64,000 nt of DNA from the NCBI GenBank assembly GCA_004352715.1, contig SCFE01000023.1, positions 490,675 to 554,674 of the forward strand, written 5' to 3'. The notes beneath the pieces are model-generated. The model was not told the origin of the DNA, made no database searches, and saw nothing but the letters and a program-made list of their open reading frames with translations. The position numbers and the translations under genes were made by a program. Below are positions 23,101-34,683 of the stretch, piece after piece. Within the stretch, counting starts at the first letter, position 1. Each line of letters starts with the position of its first letter. This stretch comes from Hofstenia miamia (lineage: Eukaryota; Xenacoelomorpha; Acoela).

Positions 23101-26100
23101 ATAGAGATGTATTTAGTATAATATTTATTTATAAAGAAATACTCAGAAATCTCATAACCCGTAATCTTTTCAACTGCATATCACTGAATTGTGTTACTTG
23201 TTCTATGAAAACTGCTAAATCAGTATTTCCACGTAAAATAGAACCTAATTGTGTAAACGAAATACTATTCACGTATAATTAATGGCATTTCTATCATAGC
23301 GGGAACATTCAACCTGCAACTTAGTAATTCAATTTAATTAGTTTGGAATGTTATTATGAAATTGGATCGAAAATTTACAAGTCGTATAATAGATTGCTGG
23401 CAAAACATAGAGCGATATATTTCCACGAATTCTTGTCTATTTGTTGTAAACATTACATGGAACAAGCTGAAATTTCAATTATAGGTATTTATTTCTGAAC
23501 GCCTTATCACTTGATAATCGAATAAAACGTGATTCACTATGTGGATATCAATTGGTTTGTAGTAGATTTCAAATGAATATTGAAGTGACTATATGAATTT
23601 TTAAAATTCTTATTTTTAATAGCATTAAATCTCATGGGCAGGGATGGATCTGGAAATTTTTAATGAGGGTACTGAAACTCCAAAACTCGATTTTTGCATG
23701 TTTTTTATTCTAGATCTGACCTAAATTTCAATTCCTCATGTTGTGATAACAACTTTAAAGATTTTGATGATCTCTATAATATTTGTATTTTTGAGTTTGA
23801 GTTTCTACGAATACGTTTAAAAATACATTAATTTTTTAATTCATCATCATCTATTTCTGGTCCCGTACTAAAATTAAATGTGAAAAACTATGCATTATTA
23901 ACAAAACAGAATATTTAATGGAGACTTATAGACATATTTTAGTTTTGAATACATTCCATTATATCGAATATTTAATCAAAATAGTCCCAGTCTCAGGTGA
24001 AATTGAAAAGGTGGTCCTGGTCTCATACTGATCCTGTCTGTTTTGTGTTTTTTGTTCCCGGTATCGCCACCAGTCACGTAGATCTGGTATCGGGATCAGG
24101 TCAACTATTCCACCATTATTGCTTTGTGAAATCTGAAGAGAGAAAAAGACATTAATACATAGACTATGAATTTTACTGAGTTATGTTTAATTTGCATTGG
24201 TGGTTGGTCAATCTTAGCATTAATTTTCTCTGTAACACTTAGTAATTACAATTTAAAATTATTCGAGCATAGAAAAATGTTTCGAGAACTGGGGATGTCA
24301 TATAAATTATTTTAAACCTCATGATTCTTAGCAAATCAGAATTTGAGTATCGAATGATCTTAGCTAGTTATTAAAGTTCGTTTGTAGCTTCCAATCGTTT
24401 TTGTAGCTTAGGATCGAAACAAACCACTAAAATGAGGGAGATGATGAATCCCTAATATGGTTTTTATATAGAATGGGTATTTATTTTCTACAACAAAAAC
24501 TCAAAACAATTAATGTAGAATAGTTCTCATAATTTAGGAATTTCTTAAAAATTTGGTACAAAAATGCTAAAATATTCAAATTTATTAAAATCCATGCTAT
24601 TGTGAATACATTTTGAACATTATTTGAAATATATGAAACAACGAATTTAGCATGTTGAAGAAAAATTTGCTGGTAGGAATGGACTTCAGAAGTCCCCTTC
24701 GCCTAGATTCGCCAGCTATCAGAATCCGAAATAGAAAAGTTATAGCTTCTTAAAACATTCAAAATGCTGATATACTTGTACGTGTTCATTTTAACACACT
24801 TCTTAAGAAATGTCAAAGAATCACAACAATGATGCTGTTGAGGTGTAGCAGGATTGAATGTTGATGATAATATAGGGCCTCTAACAAATGCCTCGGGTGT
24901 ACAGAATATCTGCAATGCGGTGTCATTAATGTACTTAACAGTTTTAAATTTACCAATGTAGAGCTATTGTATTAATACAAAGTGCCAGTTTCATTGAACA
25001 CTTTGATTGCATATGATATTATATTTGAGAAATATCCAAATTGTGTTGACTTTATTAGATGCTGATGGAAAGCAAGAAATAGATACGTAGCCAGCTACAA
25101 ACATCTGGGGGACTAAAATAGCTCATAGAGAGAGATCTATGGTTTTTTCTTGGATATTAGTTTATCTTTCATAGGTGGGGGATCTATTCAGTAATTTTTA
25201 CAGAATAAGGAATTTTTTTAAATTTATAATAAATTAGCAAGAATATGTACTTTTTAGGTATAGAACGGTGGTTTTTTCGAGAAAAATGGGGTAAGAAGTC
25301 CTCTTAGCTACAGCCTTCAACAAAAATGTGTTTTAATTAGCAACTTCACTGAAACAGTATTGGTTCAATTTACTAACTGTACACAGATTTATAAATACTG
25401 TGGAAGCAGGCTTGTCAACTGCTTTTATAATTTCTTAACTTCCAAAGTTTGGTCGTTGTTTAATGAAATGCATTATAATGCATAGGCTAATATCTTTGAT
25501 ATATTCTTATAAATGTGTAAGATTATTAAAAAGAATGTTTGAAAAATATTTGACAAATCTTTTCAAAGCTTGGTAAATTTTAGGAAAATTTGCAAATATT
25601 TTGCAAAAATAGACAACCCTTTGGATCAATTTGCGAATGGAGTGAAAAAATTTGTCATACATTTGGAATTTTTCAACTTTTTTACTAAGGTTTTTTACAA
25701 GTTAATAAAATAGCTGCACTCCATTTTGCTTCTTAAGGGGGGGACTGCAGTCTCATAGTCCCCCTTAAGTAAGCCACTGCTTGTGGGGTATATAATTTCT
25801 AGTTCCATTAAATTCTATTGTTTGTTCCAGTTAAGTTTAATCGAATACAACTAGAATCCGGCGGGGCCAGGAGGGGAACCAAAACAAAAACTAAACACCG
25901 GAACGCAACCAATTTGGCTTAATATTTATTATGTAATATTTGCTAAACTAAAATGTGTTTGTAATATCTCCACTCAGTATTTAACTTGATTATTGATGCA
26001 CATTCTTTGGACACTAATACTCACTACGAGATTTGAAATAGATGCTTGAGACTATGTCCAGTTGTGGCCGATACCAAATCTCAAAGACAATGCAGGCCTC

Positions 26101-26589
26101 TAATACACAGAAAAATCATGCTTCTACAGAACAATTTCTCCAATATGAAATCGAATTTTGCTTTTCTTAGCATTTCCTTTCATTATTAGTAAAAAGTCCA
26201 CATTTACTTGTTTTATTCAAAAATTTCAAAATTTTCATTTCTTTTAACAAAACTTGCGTGCTTTTAATAAAAAAATTTTATGTGTATTGTTTTTCTTTTT
26301 GAAAATTGATATTCTTTGTGCTAACAGTCAACGAATATAAATATTCCTCATGTAGTATTACAAAGCACATTAAAAACAAAAAACCAAGCAACAGCCGAGA
26401 ACGGCTTGAGGAGCCAACCAAAAGCTCTTTTCATTCTTGCAAAAAGCTTCTGTTATTGTCCACTAGATATCCTTGCATGACATCGTCAGATTTAAACTGT
26501 TTTAGCCAATGGTTATAAACTAAACAAGTGAAGCATTTGGTTGGATTTATCTAAAAAATTCTACCGAAAAGCAACAAAAATGTCATTTT
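20101..26589. other. Noncoding stretch with degraded repeat modules
   Basis: No supported gene. Degraded GC-richer patches recur: accgg/ccggt runs at about 22131-22245 and 22905-22945, ggaccaaata / ggtatcggga patches at about 20860-21150 and 24040-24110, and a GGGGGACT-type block at about 25735-25775. They look like remnants of non-autonomous elements, but clear paired ends with target duplications were not found. Frames of 66-107 codons within (for example 20527-20850 minus) cross these remnants and are incidental. Confidence 0.4.
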
Positions 26590-26710
26590 GTAACTACACC
26601 ACAATCATTGGAAAAATGTGATTTTTACAGATGAGAATAAAATTCAGTCTTCGAAATTTTTGAGGGGCAACCCGTCCGGGCACGCCTAAAAATGATCTAT
26701 GACCCAATCC
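26590..26710 (+). pseudogene. Tc1-like transposase fragment
   Basis: At 26606 the plus strand reads HWKNVIFTDENKIQSSKF. The W-x-N-V-I-F-T-D-E pattern is the segment around the first catalytic Asp in Tc1-family transposases. Neighbouring sequence in other frames gives no further clear match, and stops lie on both sides. A short, heavily decayed remnant; family placement is by motif only. Confidence 0.42.
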
Positions 26711-27541
26711 GATTAAAGAAAGATGAACACACATAATATTTTAACATAAAATTATCAGTAAATACCATACGAAATGAACAAAAAATACAAAATTATTACC
26801 ATCTTTAAGAATTTCAAAAATTCAAACGTTTGATTCCTTAAATTACTACTTAAACCTGTTAGTTTTCGTCCACCCCAATGATTTCAAATGACTCTAGGTA
26901 AAAGTACCATCAAAATCTGGACCAGAGTTGGAACCGGAGGGAAATTGCAAAGCCGGGTGGTAGTTGGCCGGCAATAGCTAATACCAGCCGGTTTTCGGCG
27001 GTAAATTTTATTTGCATTGTATATTTAATCAATGAAAGTATTTTATATATATATGTAAATATATATATATATATATATATATATCACGGTACAGTTTTTA
27101 TAAAATTTTCTCCACCGCAGATAAAAAAAGTACGTTTTTTAGCGCAAATAACCACAGTAAATAAAATTTTACCGCGGTGTACCGCAACAATGTCGATTTA
27201 TATTTTCGTAAGAAAAAATATATATTTTTAGAGAGTTATGGATCATTCGTAGAAAAGTTTAAAACAATTTCTTAGGTATTTTGTCAATTCACTAGATTTT
27301 TATAGAGTAGTACACAATTTTCCAATAAATGGGAAATGTATGGGAAATGTATTAGTTTGGCTTCAGAAGCAGTTTCTTGAGAAATACTTAGAGATGTTAA
27401 ATCTTAAAACAAAACGCGTAATCTGTATAACTCTTATGCCATCGCAAGTTGTTTTGATTCTACCGCCAACCACCGCAATCGTTTAAATCGCTACCGCAGT
27501 ATTACCGCATCACACTCATCTCATTATATATATATATATAT
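26711..27541. other. Noncoding, (AT)n tract and ACCGC-rich remnant
   Basis: An interrupted (AT)n tract occupies about 27042-27084. Around it are ccggttttcggcggtaa (near 26990) and several ACCGC repeats (27110-27510), resembling the edges of the inverted-repeat element at 31626-32384. Paired termini could not be defined. Confidence 0.4.
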
Positions 27542-27543
27542 AT
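27524..27543. repeat. (AT)n microsatellite at gap edge
   Basis: Pure AT dinucleotides run directly into the N gap; the tract resumes on its other side at 28544. Confidence 0.95.
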
Positions 27544-28543
27544 NNNNNNNNNNNNNNNNNNNNNNNNNNNNNNNNNNNNNNNNNNNNNNNNNNNNNNNNN
27601 NNNNNNNNNNNNNNNNNNNNNNNNNNNNNNNNNNNNNNNNNNNNNNNNNNNNNNNNNNNNNNNNNNNNNNNNNNNNNNNNNNNNNNNNNNNNNNNNNNNN
27701 NNNNNNNNNNNNNNNNNNNNNNNNNNNNNNNNNNNNNNNNNNNNNNNNNNNNNNNNNNNNNNNNNNNNNNNNNNNNNNNNNNNNNNNNNNNNNNNNNNNN
27801 NNNNNNNNNNNNNNNNNNNNNNNNNNNNNNNNNNNNNNNNNNNNNNNNNNNNNNNNNNNNNNNNNNNNNNNNNNNNNNNNNNNNNNNNNNNNNNNNNNNN
27901 NNNNNNNNNNNNNNNNNNNNNNNNNNNNNNNNNNNNNNNNNNNNNNNNNNNNNNNNNNNNNNNNNNNNNNNNNNNNNNNNNNNNNNNNNNNNNNNNNNNN
28001 NNNNNNNNNNNNNNNNNNNNNNNNNNNNNNNNNNNNNNNNNNNNNNNNNNNNNNNNNNNNNNNNNNNNNNNNNNNNNNNNNNNNNNNNNNNNNNNNNNNN
28101 NNNNNNNNNNNNNNNNNNNNNNNNNNNNNNNNNNNNNNNNNNNNNNNNNNNNNNNNNNNNNNNNNNNNNNNNNNNNNNNNNNNNNNNNNNNNNNNNNNNN
28201 NNNNNNNNNNNNNNNNNNNNNNNNNNNNNNNNNNNNNNNNNNNNNNNNNNNNNNNNNNNNNNNNNNNNNNNNNNNNNNNNNNNNNNNNNNNNNNNNNNNN
28301 NNNNNNNNNNNNNNNNNNNNNNNNNNNNNNNNNNNNNNNNNNNNNNNNNNNNNNNNNNNNNNNNNNNNNNNNNNNNNNNNNNNNNNNNNNNNNNNNNNNN
28401 NNNNNNNNNNNNNNNNNNNNNNNNNNNNNNNNNNNNNNNNNNNNNNNNNNNNNNNNNNNNNNNNNNNNNNNNNNNNNNNNNNNNNNNNNNNNNNNNNNNN
28501 NNNNNNNNNNNNNNNNNNNNNNNNNNNNNNNNNNNNNNNNNNN
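27544..28543. other. Assembly gap (exactly 1000 N)
   Basis: Default-size gap with (AT)n on both sides, so probably a collapsed AT microsatellite plus unknown sequence. Confidence 0.99.
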
Positions 28544-28559
28544 ATATATATATATATAT

Positions 28560-29859
28560 CAGTGAATTGATCGCTTAATAAATTTTCGCTTATCTTCGCT
28601 TTCGCTTTTTCAACTTTTGTGCTTTCGCTTATAGCGCTTATGAATTTTAATTTTATTATGCTCACTTTCCTTTAATTAATAGAATAGAATAGGATCAGAA
28701 AAAAACAACAGTACAATATACCTACACAAATTAAGTCAGATGTTTCATCAGAGAAAAATTGGGTCGGTCCAGCCCGAGTTCGTTCTGGTCAGGTTGAATT
28801 ACTCAACGTATATTCGAAATTATATTTTTGAATTCTAGTTTCAGACATTTTAGAATTTCCCTGTTGACACATCAGAGGAAGATAAATTTAAACATTCTTT
28901 ATTTTTAGATATTGATAAGTGAATTATGCATCACATACATGAAGATGAGAACATCTATGCTCACAAGCACATTTGTTATGATTCTTGATTGAATGTTGAT
29001 GGTGACTTATTCCAAGATAGATTTTTTAATATGCCAGCCCTCACAAAGAATCATTAATTGTGATTTACGAAGTAAGTTAAGTTCCCATGCTATAAGGATC
29101 GTGATATTTCCGTTACTAATGACATTCTATTGGCTTTTTAGAATATACATAAAAAATATTCTATATGCTTGCACTTAAAATTAATTTAGCCCAAACGTGT
29201 TGTAGTCAGTCAGAGAGAGGCTTCTTTTCTGCAGTGTTAACTGTTACAGACCATCGTTCAAACTTAGATTCAGTAGCACCTGAGGCGTTAGAATTACTAA
29301 ATTCCTATCATTATCTGGAAATTGTGGAGGGATTCCAAATTTTTATATATTATAATACAGTTTGTTTGTTATATTTCTTATCTTTGCAAATTTTTCACAC
29401 AAATGTAATAGTATCTAACCTAGCGCAATCCAAAACCGGATGACACAAAGCTGGAAATTTTCATTTACTTCTAAGTTTACGATAATCAAGATATATTAAC
29501 TGTTTTTATTATGAAAATGCAATGAAAGCAAAAAGCGTTAATTTTTGAAAATATCAATGATATTTTTGTAATATTATAATTATGTTGTTTTTACCAGTTT
29601 GTAATTGAATGAGGTTTACTTGCAACCCCACCAATCAATTTTAGTTGCAGTATATTAGGTTCTATTCATTTAGAAATACTGATTAATTATTGAGAGAAAA
29701 ATTCCTTAAAACTAGCAATATACAATGCGGAAATGGATGTGCATTCATCTTAATAAACTTTGGTATTGTTTTCTGAAGCGATCTGATTTTTCATCAAGCC
29801 GCGCTTTTAACCCTCGCTTATCGCCGCTTATGCAGCTTACGCTTGCGCTTGTCAATACA

Positions 29860-29862
<3 letters not shown>
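28560..29862 (+). mobile_element. hAT transposon remnant inserted in (TA)n
   Basis: The left end CAGTGAATTGA and the reverse complement of the right end CAGTGTATTGA match at 10 of 11 bases, and both continue into cgctt/aagcg-rich sequence. The element sits inside an AT microsatellite: atatatat precedes it and atatatat follows, a perfect but uninformative 8-bp duplication. It carries the C-terminal dimerisation segment of a hAT transposase on the plus strand (separate entry). At 1303 bp it is short for a full hAT element, so most of the transposase is lost. Confidence 0.65.
29165..29443 (+). pseudogene. hAT transposase C-terminal dimerisation fragment
   Basis: The frame contains SQSERGFFSAVLTVTDHRSN followed by L-x-S-x-A-P-E-A-L-E-L-L-N-S-Y. 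This matches the hAT C-terminal dimerisation motif, in which a Ser-Glu-Arg-x-Phe-Ser core is followed by R-x-x-L and then a leucine-rich EALxLLN-type helix. Here the usual FS is GFFS. About 35 residues are recognisable; the rest of the 92 codons is AT-rich read-through. No catalytic DDE residues or zinc-finger BED are visible upstream within the element. It is a decayed relic, not expected to be functional. Confidence 0.6.

Positions 29863-29891
<29 letters not shown>
29863..29891. repeat. (AT)n microsatellite
   Basis: Pure AT tract directly after the right end of the hAT remnant. Confidence 0.95.
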
Positions 29892-29893
<2 letters not shown>

Positions 29894-30659
29894 AAATAAG
29901 TCACAAATCCTTATGTAACACATTAAATATGTCACAAATGCATACATTTAGGTATACACAAGCAGACAAGCAATGTAAAAGGACGTATAGTATTTGGAGT
30001 GAAGTGCATGCTGTTTCAAGTATTGCTTAATGCATGTGATCAGACATCGAACACATGTGTCAATTTGGTGATATCTATGCACCATGCATGACACTCCCTT
30101 CCAAATGTTTAGACGAAGTTGCATTTCAATTCGCTATCTTTTCCTTAATCACTCTTCAACAATTTTCAATGGTGCATAACATATTATGCCATTGATTGAC
30201 ATTCTGACATTCTGTTTGCACTAGCAAATGGAATAATTGTGGCTGCTCTTACAATTCGACAATCAGTTCTGCCACTTCTACACCTCTTCTTTCCAGTCTG
30301 TTTTTGGTGTGAAAATGAATTGGTTTGTCAATAGAGGTTGATTGTATGGCTGATGGAAGCAACAGCAATGTTGAGCGTTGATGAAATAGTGCAATACGAG
30401 TCATTACGTTGATGCAGGGCGAAAATTTGATATCGAAAATATGTCAAAATCTCCTTATTTTGCATTATCTAAATATAGAAATAATGCCAAGTTACTGTTT
30501 CTTTTGGTATAAATAACTGAAAATATATCATTCAAAGTCCAATTGCCATTAGACAATTGTAATATGTTCATGCGCAAAGAAAAAATATCAATGTGTACTT
30601 CAATGTATGTGTGAATGCCTTAACTGATGCGTGTTCCGTAAATTCTGGCCAGCACTATA
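29892..30659. other. Noncoding stretch
   Basis: Less AT-rich than average around 30020-30420 but without a coherent frame. Nothing recognised. Confidence 0.45.
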
Positions 30660-30683
30660 CGTATATATATATATATATATATA

Positions 30684-31452
30684 NNNNNNNNNNNNNNNNN
30701 NNNNNNNNNNNNNNNNNNNNNNNNNNNNNNNNNNNNNNNNNNNNNNNNNNNNNNNNNNNNNNNNNNNNNNNNNNNNNNNNNNNNNNNNNNNNNNNNNNNN
30801 NNNNNNNNNNNNNNNNNNNNNNNNNNNNNNNNNNNNNNNNNNNNNNNNNNNNNNNNNNNNNNNNNNNNNNNNNNNNNNNNNNNNNNNNNNNNNNNNNNNN
30901 NNNNNNNNNNNNNNNNNNNNNNNNNNNNNNNNNNNNNNNNNNNNNNNNNNNNNNNNNNNNNNNNNNNNNNNNNNNNNNNNNNNNNNNNNNNNNNNNNNNN
31001 NNNNNNNNNNNNNNNNNNNNNNNNNNNNNNNNNNNNNNNNNNNNNNNNNNNNNNNNNNNNNNNNNNNNNNNNNNNNNNNNNNNNNNNNNNNNNNNNNNNN
31101 NNNNNNNNNNNNNNNNNNNNNNNNNNNNNNNNNNNNNNNNNNNNNNNNNNNNNNNNNNNNNNNNNNNNNNNNNNNNNNNNNNNNNNNNNNNNNNNNNNNN
31201 NNNNNNNNNNNNNNNNNNNNNNNNNNNNNNNNNNNNNNNNNNNNNNNNNNNNNNNNNNNNNNNNNNNNNNNNNNNNNNNNNNNNNNNNNNNNNNNNNNNN
31301 NNNNNNNNNNNNNNNNNNNNNNNNNNNNNNNNNNNNNNNNNNNNNNNNNNNNNNNNNNNNNNNNNNNNNNNNNNNNNNNNNNNNNNNNNNNNNNNNNNNN
31401 NNNNNNNNNNNNNNNNNNNNNNNNNNNNNNNNNNNNNNNNNNNNNNNNNNNN
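30684..31452. other. Assembly gap (769 N) inside an AT microsatellite
   Basis: (AT)n lies on both sides (30662-30683 and 31453-31472). Frames drawn through it are artefacts. Confidence 0.99.
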
Positions 31453-31472
31453 ATATATATATATAAATATAT

Positions 31473-31596
31473 AATCATCACTAAGTTGTTATTGTAAGCG
31501 ATCTGAATATCCATTTAGACGAAGCGTCAACCGCAGCTGTTGAAAATTTTTCCGTTCTTTTGAGTAGTTATTCATTAAGGCAACACGTTGCCAAAT
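31473..31596 (+). repeat. LINE fragment (endonuclease region), copy
   Basis: About 124 bases closely match 38567-38690, within the endonuclease part of the LINE ORF2 described below (the V-G-D-L-N-I-H-L-D-E-A segment). It is bounded on both sides by (AT)n tracts. A shorter copy of the same segment is at 34068-34132. An isolated internal LINE piece is not a normal 5'-truncated insertion, so a secondary rearrangement or mis-assembly is likely. Confidence 0.85.
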
Positions 31597-31625
31597 CTTT
31601 TTGATATATATATATATATATGTAC

Positions 31626-32259
31626 TAGGGCTCGGTGGTATGCCGATACCGACACCGATGCCGCGGTATTTTGACAATACCGAAAAATACCGATACCGCT
31701 GTATGTTGTCTAAAACATTGATCGGTATTATATTTAAATGTAGGCTATGTGTATTGTGTGCAAACTGTATGAAAACTTGGAACATTTCTGTTGGAGAGTT
31801 TAAGATATGCTGTTTGGGAAACTACAAAATTTCTTAATAAGAAAATTCTATTAATAATGCAATAACAATTAAACGTTGATTAGCGCACAACATTTTGTCG
31901 TAAATACTTCACAAAAACGAGCTATTTACGGATTTTTTAAAAAACAGATTTACAAAATTTGCTCATTCGAATTAAAGTGCATTTATTTCTTTGCAATGCA
32001 AAAATCATAATTATGATCTTAAAATAATTTAAATTTATGCTCGAGGTAGAACGGTCCATTGCAAAAGCTATTTATATATTTTAAAGTTTTAATATGTTGC
32101 TGTTATTAAACATTGTTCCATGGACCGACTTAAAATTCCACTTTCGTCAGAAACTAAAATTCAATAAAACGCATTCAAATTTGTAATTAATATAGGGCAG
32201 TTTTAAACAATAAAGTCAAAATTCCGTTTTACATAGGAATCCCAAACTAACTTTGCAGT

Positions 32260-32313
<54 letters not shown>

Positions 32314-32384
32314 GCCAAATATAATATTGATTTTTCATAGTCAAACCGATCCGACTCCCAAAATGTGTATACCGCCGCGCCCTA
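31626..32384. mobile_element. Non-autonomous element with TAGGGC inverted ends
   Basis: The left end TAGGGCTCGGTGGTAT and the reverse complement of the right end TAGGGCGCGGCGGTAT match at 14 of 16. Inside the left end are repeated ataccg units. TAGGGC-type ends are known from hAT families in animals; that family placement is inference. No clear 8-bp target duplication is seen (atatgtac and atattata), in part because it sits in AT-rich repeats. It contains an (AT)n tract at 32262-32308 and no transposase. Confidence 0.5.
32262..32308. repeat. (AT)n microsatellite
   Basis: A pure AT dinucleotide run of about 47 bases, one of the longest fully sequenced in the window. Confidence 0.95.
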
Positions 32385-32586
32385 ATATTATACCTATTAT
32401 GGTCAATAAGTTTTGAGACAATGGCCGTTGAAATTAATAGAATGTGCGTAGGCACGCTTCAGTTAGCCTGTGTGCATGTATGGATGTATCCTTCGCTATT
32501 TGGTAGTTGAAATATATCATAGCGAACTTTTCTCACACTTGCCTTGTAGTCGATTGCGCGTGTTTTCATTTTTCTACAGAAAGGAA

Positions 32587-32916
32587 ATGGATGTTAGGCG
32601 AGAGTCATACCGATTTTTCATTGAGACTATGCGTACTAATGGCTAGACAGCCTCTCACATGCTTCTTCAGAATATATGGAAAGACATGGCACTATCTCGA
32701 GCTACAGTATTCCGTGTTTTTAAAGACTTTGAGGATTGAAGCCGAACAAGCTTTCAAGATGCACCCCGAGAAGAAAGACCGTTGAAGGTATTGTGAGGTC
32801 CTACAAAAAGGTGAAGCAATTAATAAAGATGTGTATGTTTCATGTATCCAACATTTGCATGAAAAATTTAGTCACTGCAGTCAACCATTTGCCTACAAGA
32901 CAACGCTCGTATCACA
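32587..32916 (+). pseudogene. mariner-like transposase N-terminal fragment
   Basis: From the ATG at 32587 the frame reads an N-terminal segment ending in MALSRATVFRVFKDFED, then a stop codon, then SRTSFQDAPREERPLKVL. The L-S-R-A-T-V-F-R-x-F-K-x-F helix followed by a D-A-P-R-E-x-R-P-like linker is the paired-type helix-turn-helix and GRPR-like linker of Tc1/mariner transposases. In-frame stops interrupt it at two or more places. The last 201 bases are duplicated at 34131-34331. The C-terminal part of what may be the same element family is at 34392-34574. Confidence 0.55.
32716..32916. repeat. 201-bp segmental repeat, copy 1
   Basis: Matches 34131-34331 with no difference I could see. It covers the second half of the mariner-like N-terminal fragment. 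Confidence 0.85.
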
Positions 32917-33342
32917 CTTAGTTCGAAATTACAAACACATAGCAATTTCTTTATCCTCCCTCTAGCAAGCAATATATGCAACAACATACAGCATTTGTAA
33001 TATTTCATTATTTATAAATTACCTTTATTCCCTACACGCGTTTTCATTCTTAACTCACATTAAAATCTAGATTTGAAAGCAATTTATCATAATTTTTAAA
33101 GATAGGAAACATATAAATGTAAATTCCTCAAAATATTGTTTTAGGCTGATAAGACCATTTGATGCAAAGGTGGCAAAATATTTTGAAATATAAATGTTGA
33201 AAACAATGCAAAAGTAGGTGTTTAAAACACCGTTTCAAACGTGTTAAAAACATTATGTTTTTCTTTGTCCCACCCATCTCACGTCCCATCCAACATACCA
33301 TGAAACATACCATGAAACGACAACCCTGGTATATGCATATAA

Positions 33343-33357
<15 letters not shown>
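32913..33357. repeat. About 445-bp segmental repeat, copy 1
   Basis: Recurs at about 33591-34040, nearly identical except for a few bases near 33227 / 33906. Both copies end in gtatatgcatataaatat and then an (AT)n tract. It includes low-complexity cccatc/cataccatgaaac sequence. Confidence 0.85.
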
Positions 33358-33375
<18 letters not shown>

Positions 33376-33376
33376 T
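33339..33376. repeat. (AT)n microsatellite
   Basis: Interrupted AT tract at the end of segmental repeat copy 1. Confidence 0.9.
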
Positions 33377-33590
33377 CAGGCTTGTCGTAAGACAGCTTTT
33401 TTCTGTCCCATTTCCATCCCACCCTACGTCTGACTTGTCCCATCCCATTCTAAGCGTCTCACATCAGAATGTGAAACCAGGAAACACCCCTATACGAACA
33501 CATTTCCAGCCCTACAGTGCTAAATAGGCATAAGGCGGGCTTACGCAAGTTTATTGATGTGATGGGGCGAAATTTGAAGAAACAGTGGTT

Positions 33591-34024
33591 CACACTTAGT
33601 TCGAAATTACAAACACATAGCAATTTCTTTATCCTCCCTCTAGCAAGCAATATATGCAACAACATACAGCATTTGTAATATTTCATTATTTATAAATTAC
33701 CTTTATTCCCTACACGCGTTTTCATTCTTAACTCACATTAAAATCTAGATTTGAAAGCAATTTATCATAATTTTTAAAGATAGGAAACATATAAATGTAA
33801 ATTCCTCAAAATATTGTTTTAGGCTGATAAGACCATTTGATGCAAAGGTGGCAAAATATTTTGAAATATAAATGTTGAAAACAATGCAAAAGTAGGTGTT
33901 TAAAATGAACATCGTTTCAAACGTGTTAAAAACATTATGTTTTTCTTTGTCCCACCCATCTCACGTCCCATCCAACATACCATGAAACATACCATGAAAC
34001 GACAACCCTGGTATATGCATATAA

Positions 34025-34040
<16 letters not shown>
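33591..34040. repeat. About 445-bp segmental repeat, copy 2
   Basis: Second copy of 32913-33357, shifted by about 678-685 bases. After it the sequence passes through (AT)n into a LINE fragment and then the 201-bp repeat, so the order of the modules differs from copy 1. Confidence 0.85.
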
Positions 34041-34063
<23 letters not shown>

Positions 34064-34067
34064 TATA
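34022..34067. repeat. (AT)n microsatellite
   Basis: Interrupted AT tract joining segmental repeat copy 2 to the LINE fragment. Confidence 0.9.
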
Positions 34068-34132
34068 CATCACTAAGTTGTTATTGTAAGCGATCTGAAT
34101 ATCCATTTAGACGAAGCGTCAACCTCAGCTGT
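34068..34132 (+). repeat. Short LINE endonuclease fragment
   Basis: 65 bases matching 31475-31539 and the LINE at about 38569-38633. It changes directly into the mariner-like 201-bp repeat at a shared gctgt/gttt junction. Confidence 0.8.
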
Positions 34133-34331
34133 TTTTAAAGACTTTGAGGATTGAAGCCGAACAAGCTTTCAAGATGCACCCCGAGAAGAAAGACCGTTGA
34201 AGGTATTGTGAGGTCCTACAAAAAGGTGAAGCAATTAATAAAGATGTGTATGTTTCATGTATCCAACATTTGCATGAAAAATTTAGTCACTGCAGTCAAC
34301 CATTTGCCTACAAGACAACGCTCGTATCACA
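34131..34331. repeat. 201-bp segmental repeat, copy 2
   Basis: Copy of 32716-32916. Downstream it leads, after 60 bases, into the transposase C-terminal fragment, so this copy may keep the original downstream order of the element. Confidence 0.85.
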
Positions 34332-34391
34332 ATTAAATTTATGACCAAGAAGAAAACAAGCACCACACTCTCCTGGCTGTAACATGCTTGA

Positions 34392-34574
34392 TTGGTGGAT
34401 TTTTCAGGGCTTGAAGTTCACAAGGAGAGCTTGAATTTCAAAAATCATGACGATCTCAAAGAATTCCTTTTGGCGAAAATACTAATGTTTACAGAAGAGC
34501 AGTGTGTGCAGCAATTTAATAGTGACATGATATATTTACATGCAGTTATCGATTGTAATCGTGACTATGTTTAA
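34392..34574 (+). pseudogene. mariner-like transposase C-terminal fragment
   Basis: The frame reads GLEVHKESLNFKNHDDLKEF and ends in I-D-C-N-R-D-Y-V followed by a stop. Mariner-type transposases typically end with a partly helical tail and a C-x-x-x-N/D-G-D-Y-V block, where this copy has CNRDYV. The catalytic region is missing between this and the N-terminal part. A gtaac...tttttcag stretch just upstream resembles a small intron but is more simply decayed sequence. Confidence 0.45.
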
Positions 34575-34654
34575 TTACTTGTTTTGGTTTTGTAAATAAA
34601 CTTGATTTATGATTTTTTTTTTTCATTTTCTCAAAACTTTTTTACCACACCAAG

Positions 34655-34683
34655 TATATATATATATATATATATATATATAT
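34655..34683. repeat. (AT)n microsatellite left of gap
   Basis: Pure AT tract running into the 161-N gap; it continues at 34845-34877. Confidence 0.95.

Noticed and set aside
23640-24113. hAT element with cagggatgga / taatggtggaata ends
   Set aside because: Ends align poorly and flanking 8-mers do not match, so paired termini are not supported.
25084-25777. MITE with GGGGGACTA-type ends
   Set aside because: A shared ggggact block is present at both sides, but outer bases and target duplications do not agree.
30593-31514. Tyr-Ile repeat proteins on several frames
   Set aside because: Translations of (AT)n tracts and N; not genes.
34333-34420. Small intron (gtaac...tttttcag) in the transposase fragment
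   Set aside because: Tc1/mariner genes normally lack introns and the flanking frame is already broken; coincidence in decayed sequence is simpler.
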